DNA from: Candidula unifasciata
Lineage: Eukaryota; Mollusca; Gastropoda; Stylommatophora; Geomitridae
Reading direction: 5' to 3'
Assembly (NCBI GenBank): GCA_905116865.2
Contig: CAJHNH020000502.1
Location: forward strand, 537,980 to 601,979
Length of the DNA: 64,000 nucleotides
Shown here piece after piece: positions 60,299 through 64,000 of this stretch; the stretch's first letter is position 1; each line of letters opens with the position of its first letter. The position numbers were made by a program, and so were the translations under genes. The notes under the pieces were generated by a model. It was not told where the DNA came from and searched no databases. It saw nothing but the letters and a program-made list of their open reading frames with translations.

Positions 60299-61492
60299 CA
60301 GGGCTGCACCAAATAGTGATTTTCACAATTTGGAGGAATACGAATAGCGAGACCAACTAACTATTCGGCCGAATACGAAAAGTGTATCATCATCATCAGG
60401 TGCCTTGCCGACTATCGTGGGCGATTATGCCTCGTCACAATCTGAGATCTCCTGCAGCATGTATTAGTTCGTGTGCTGACACACCTGACTACCAGACCAG
60501 ACCAGACCTCCATGCCATGCAACAAGACTGTCAAGAATATTCTCTCGTTTTCTTCCTCTGTCCCTCCTTCCACAGATCTTTCCAGTGGTCACAACCATTT
60601 TCCCTCTTCTCATAACATGGCCGAAATATGATTCCATTCCATCTTTCTGTCTTCTTCTGATGTCTGTAATTAGTCTTCGGGCTTCCGCCTCTTTCAAAAC
60701 CTCTTGGTTGCCTTTTTTTTTTTTGTCCAATGTATTTTCAGCATTTTTCTGTAAAAGAACATCTCTAAGGCCTCAAGATATTGTTTGGCCTGCCTACCGA
60801 TTGTCCAGGACTCACAACGCATTGCCTTTAAATATAAGTTCTTATTTTACGAGGCTAACAGTTACTATTGTACAGACCACATTTTCCACTTTAAAATTTC
60901 TGCCAAAATGTAATCAAAACCTTACTTATTTGCTGCACCTTCATGAATACAGATAAAGGATCAGTCGCACCTAGAGATAAATACAAAAACAATTTTTAGC
61001 ACGCTGCGGTTGGCATTTTATGCAGTTTGATACATTTTGAGTGTGAAACAAGGGAAAAAAAAACTCTTTTCGACAGTGGCGAGGAAAGACAATTTAAATT
61101 TTAACTTTTAAGTATCTTCATTCCTTTTTTCAACAATGTCACAATTTATAGCCGACTTTTCTTGATTTCCGCCGCAGCACCCCTGGCACACGCATCCAGT
61201 TTGAGAACCTCTGTTGTAATGCCTCAGCTGAGTCAGCAGGCAAAGACCTTGTCAGCTGCTGTACCACGCAACCGGGTCGCAGTTTCCCCCACTACGACAG
61301 ACTTAGGCAACAGCAACTATTGTGTTAATGAGAGAGTTATTTCAGTCCATCGCAGTGTATACAGAAACGGGTGTAAGGTAACCACTATTCGTATTCGGCC
61401 CGACCACAAGTATTCGGCCAAATACCGAATAGTTATTATGTCCAATATTCGGCCCCGAAGCGAATGCGAAGCGAATATTCGATACAGCCCTA
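60299..61492. mobile_element. hAT-like non-autonomous element with perfect 8-bp target duplication
   Basis: Ends CAGGGCTGCACCAAATAGTG and, reversed, TAGGGCTGTATCGAATATTC. ATTAAAAT is directly repeated at 60291-60298 and 61493-61500. Subterminal parts are rich in ATTCGG/CCGAAT motifs in both orientations (about 60365-60380 and 61388-61485). TIR style and 8-bp duplication are those of hAT elements. The LINE at 60386-60815 sits inside. I see no hAT transposase. Confidence 0.88.
60386..60815 (-). mobile_element. TGA-tailed LINE, copy 4, inside the hAT-like element
   Basis: On the minus strand it ends in TGATGATGATGA (60387-60398 on +). The + strand follows 27051-27470: GGTGCCTTGCCGACTATCGT, CATGCCATGCAACAAGACTG, CTTTCCAGTGGTCACAACC, TTGTTTGGCCTGCCTACCGA. 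Peptide blocks include NQEVLKEAEARRLITDIRRR. Truncated at about 60815. Confidence 0.83.
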
Positions 61493-61557
61493 ATTAAAAT
61501 AGAGAGGGCTGCTCATGCATTAAGAAATGACGTGAATCTCCGTGAGCCTGTGTCGTG

Positions 61558-61970
61558 CAGTGCTGCTACTTTTCTTTAACAAAAAAACATCTAGAAACGG
61601 ATCAAAAATATCTATAAGTATCTAGATTTGCGCGGGAAACATCCATTAAAAAGCATCCAAATTAAACTGTCACAAATTACATAGCTAGTAATATAACTGA
61701 CTTGATATAATTATGTCCTCATCCTCACCGATGTCTACCTCACAAGATCCGCATGATAAACTTAGCTTGGATGATGAAGTTGAAGCTTCAGATCCAAAAT
61801 GACTGGTATGCTTTAGCTGTTCCAATTTCCTTAAATACAGTCAGGGATGCTAATAAGTTGAAGAGCATTTTTCTACTCTCATTAGGCCAAATTTTATTGT
61901 CAAGATAACATTTCAGAGGTTAAGTTTTATCCTATTTCCTAAATTAGATATGATATAATTCATAGCACTG
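61558..61970 (-). mobile_element. Second copy of the 51179-53499 hAT element, truncated
   Basis: Begins CAGTGCTGCTACTTTTCTTT at 61558 and follows 51179-51565 closely (TATGTCCTCATCCTCACCGA; GATGATGAAGTTGAAGCTTC; GATATAATTCATAGCACTGA). It stops at 61970, where a LINE 3' end begins. The other terminal repeat is missing. Confidence 0.85.
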
Positions 61971-62250
61971 ATGGTACCTGTTATCATCTGGTTAACTACT
62001 CGTCTTGCCTTCCCCCAAAATTCCACTTGCTCCCAGACCTCACAGACACCCTTCGCTGCATTATTCTCTTCAGGTACGGGGTTTTTAATATTTTCCATGT
62101 TACTTATTACCTCGTGCCACAGATGAGAGAACACCTCTGCCTTGTGTAGTCGCAGTACACATACAAGTGGTGCCAGTCCAGAGGACTGCTTATTCCCAAA
62201 CTCTTTTACATTCCCGGAGCAAAATATTAATGTGACCCTCCCCACATGAG
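61971..62250 (-). mobile_element. LINE fragment, C-terminal region to 3' end
   Basis: Starts ATGGTACCTGTTATCATCTG on +, matching the 3' end of the LINE at 53730. The minus strand encodes VTLIFCSGNVKEFGNKQSSG, KAEVFSHLWHEV and VEFWGKARRVVNQMITGTIS, a decayed version of the post-RNase H segment. Truncated at about 62250. Confidence 0.7.
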
Positions 62251-62783
62251 ACATCTGGATGTTTAAAAATAATCAATGTAATTTCACACCTGTACATCAC
62301 AACTTAAAGTAAAAAAGTGCTTTTCCCTCGTAAATTAATGTTATCAGTCGGTGAAATGACGCAAGAGCAGTTGGTGGCAGAGAAGAGCACGCAACAGTGC
62401 TCACTGTGGTATCAGACTAGATAGCACTGCTGCGGCAACGTTCACGTGAAAAGGAAGTAACCGATCGATGGTTTTGTGTGGTTACAATGTGATACTGGTT
62501 TGCTGCTTTCCTTTAGTATTTGTAGTTCTGTGGATTCAATTCAAAGGATTACTACTACAGAAACGTGCAAATAAAGATTTCAAAGTGATATTTATTAAAA
62601 GTGACTGTTTAGATTATTATAATTTCACAAAGGAAGTGTTAAATTGCTGAGACATTAAACTGAATTGAGACAAGATTCCTCATTATGCGGGTCCACACCC
62701 ATTCAATATTGCTGCGTAGGGAAATTGTGTACATGCAAAGGGTAGCAGTAGATTTGTGGTAACATTTTATATACGTTTTTCAG

Positions 62784-62840
62784 GTAGGGACAATGAAAAA
62801 CTCAGAGGATGTGCACGGTTTGACTGAAAATATTTATAAA
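62784..62840 (+). CDS. Candidate small coding exon (weak)
   Basis: An acceptor with a T-rich lead (ACGTTTTTCAG, ending 62783) and a good donor (GTGAGT, 62841) flank 57 bases. ATG at 62793 opens 16 codons: MKNSEDVHGLTENIYK, ending on a codon boundary. This could be the first coding exon of a downstream gene. No homology and no partner exon in the window, so chance is quite possible. Confidence 0.25.
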
Positions 62841-62844
62841 GTGA

Positions 62845-63690
62845 GTAGCTTTTTAATTTATTTGCGTATGTTTGTGTCAACATAGCTGGGGCATACCTGC
62901 TGCAAGCATGTTGCTTTAACTTTTCCAAATAGTAATAATATTTATTTTTCTTCTTCAAATCTAGGCATCCGCTTTCACTAAATAGATACTGCTAGCAATG
63001 TCACAAATGTGCACTTTCATCTTTGTGAGCTTTTTCTTCCTCCACGAAGCATAGGCCAACAAACAACCCATGACAAGACTGCATATCTTTCACCAAATGT
63101 TGAAATTTCCTACATGTCCTCCTTTCCACAATGAGTGTTGACTGCGGGATAACGGCTGTCTTCGAGAATATTATGTATTAAGGCACTAGTCTCTTCCAAA
63201 GTGCGACTCTTGCATAATTGTCCGAAGGCGACAAAAACCCGTTTAAAAATAAAAATTAAAACTATTAATTTCACAAATGAGAGTTAAGGAACCTTTTCCA
63301 CACGTTCAGGTGCAACGGGCACAAATTAATTATAAATGTACTAGATTCATCATTTGTCTTTATTTGACTGGTCTCATTGGTTTCAACTGAGCCTTTCAAT
63401 CTAGACATTATTTTAAAGCAGTACTATGTTCTGTTTGAACAGTACGTTTTGTCACATACACATGTGCTAGTTTGACCACCAATACCAGTCTAGTCAGTCG
63501 TCTCACTTCAACTGGCACCCATCGATTTTCTCTAAAGTATGCCTTCACAGCAAGTCACATGATTCAGTGACAATGTATTATGTATTTATTTGAGTGTATT
63601 TGTTTGGTGTCTGTGTGTTAAATGTTTAATATAGTGTCTGTTTTAATTGGAAAGGTCACGAGCGCACAAGATGAAGCCATGGCATCAGCA
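62845..63690. other. No supported gene
   Basis: A+T-rich with no clear coding block. 63040-63230 on the minus strand may be a LINE 3' segment, but I could not anchor it to another copy. Confidence 0.35.
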
Positions 63691-63695
63691 ATAAT

Positions 63696-63912
63696 CAGTG
63701 GTTCCCATTTAGAGCAGACCCGCGGAGCAAGCTTTTTTTCTAAGGACTGCCACATACATACCTCATACTTTTTTATGGTCATTTAAAAACACAGAGTAAA
63801 TCTATATTATAATCGCTAAAAGGGTTCAGGTTATTTATTTAATGACATAATTAACCTTCCATTTTTTCTCGCAAACCTCCGGAGTCCACGTACCACAAAA
63901 TGGGAACCATTG
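63696..63912. mobile_element. hAT-like MITE
   Basis: Ends CAGTGGTTCCCATTTAGAGC on the left and, reversed, CAATGGTTCCCATTTTGTGG on the right. CAGTGGTTC-type ends are common in hAT elements. About 217 bp, no coding. I could not find a matching 8-bp duplication. Confidence 0.55.
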
Positions 63913-64000
63913 ACCCAGACAATAAGAAGAAGAAGAACGCCATAGAGAAGCATCCACAGGCGGGGTTTATTGGTCATCAGTAGAAGGGTCCCTCGTCAAC

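Noticed and set aside
62468..62650. 60-codon frame with a hydrophobic start
   Set aside because: It resembles a signal-anchored peptide only in composition; there is no further evidence.
63040..63230. LINE 3' segment on the minus strand
   Set aside because: It feels like a LINE 3' region, but I could not align it with any other copy here.

Overview
This window looks like animal nuclear DNA: A+T-rich, intron-rich and full of decayed transposable elements. I see no bacterial operons, rRNA genes or CRISPR arrays. The only host gene I can support is the 3' part of a TMC (transmembrane channel-like) gene on the + strand. The types of LINE, tRNA-derived SINE and DNA transposon point to an invertebrate, most likely a mollusc and perhaps a gastropod. 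That is inference from remembered element styles and was not tested.

Layout. 178-21430: seven TMC exons separated by introns of about 1.4-7 kb. They join in frame across six GT-AG junctions into 267 codons plus a TAG stop. The introns hold LINE fragments on both strands, a TTAA-flanked MITE, a SINE with a perfect 13-bp target duplication, and two large foldback (palindromic) elements, each sitting inside an older LINE. 21431-28930: TMC 3' flank, then mostly LINE copies (EN-RT-RNase H type and a TGA-tailed type) with SINEs. 28930-32870: little that I recognise apart from one SINE. 32870-34495: a LINE split by a deleted mariner with intact ends. 34496-38220: unclassified repeats, an inverted pair of SINEs and a long GA array. 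38220-45570: mostly unrecognised, with a TA array of about 190 bp. 45570-50940: LINE scraps, a Tigger/pogo transposase relic, a SINE and a 1.4-kb foldback element packed together. 51171-53507: a hAT element with a perfect 8-bp target duplication. 53730-60190: LINEs, including one LINE inserted into another. 60291-61500: a hAT-like palindromic element with a perfect 8-bp duplication and a LINE inside it. 61558-64000: a second hAT fragment, LINE remains, one weak host-exon candidate and a hAT-like MITE.

How the parts work together. TMC proteins are multi-pass membrane proteins linked to mechanosensory channels, and this window encodes their C-terminal third. Nearly everything else is transposon history, and the nesting gives a relative order of events. 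The least familiar structures are two families of foldback element. One carries a 24-bp minisatellite and nested inverted repeats. The other carries telomere-like TTAGGG-variant arrays in opposite orientations around an inner palindrome.
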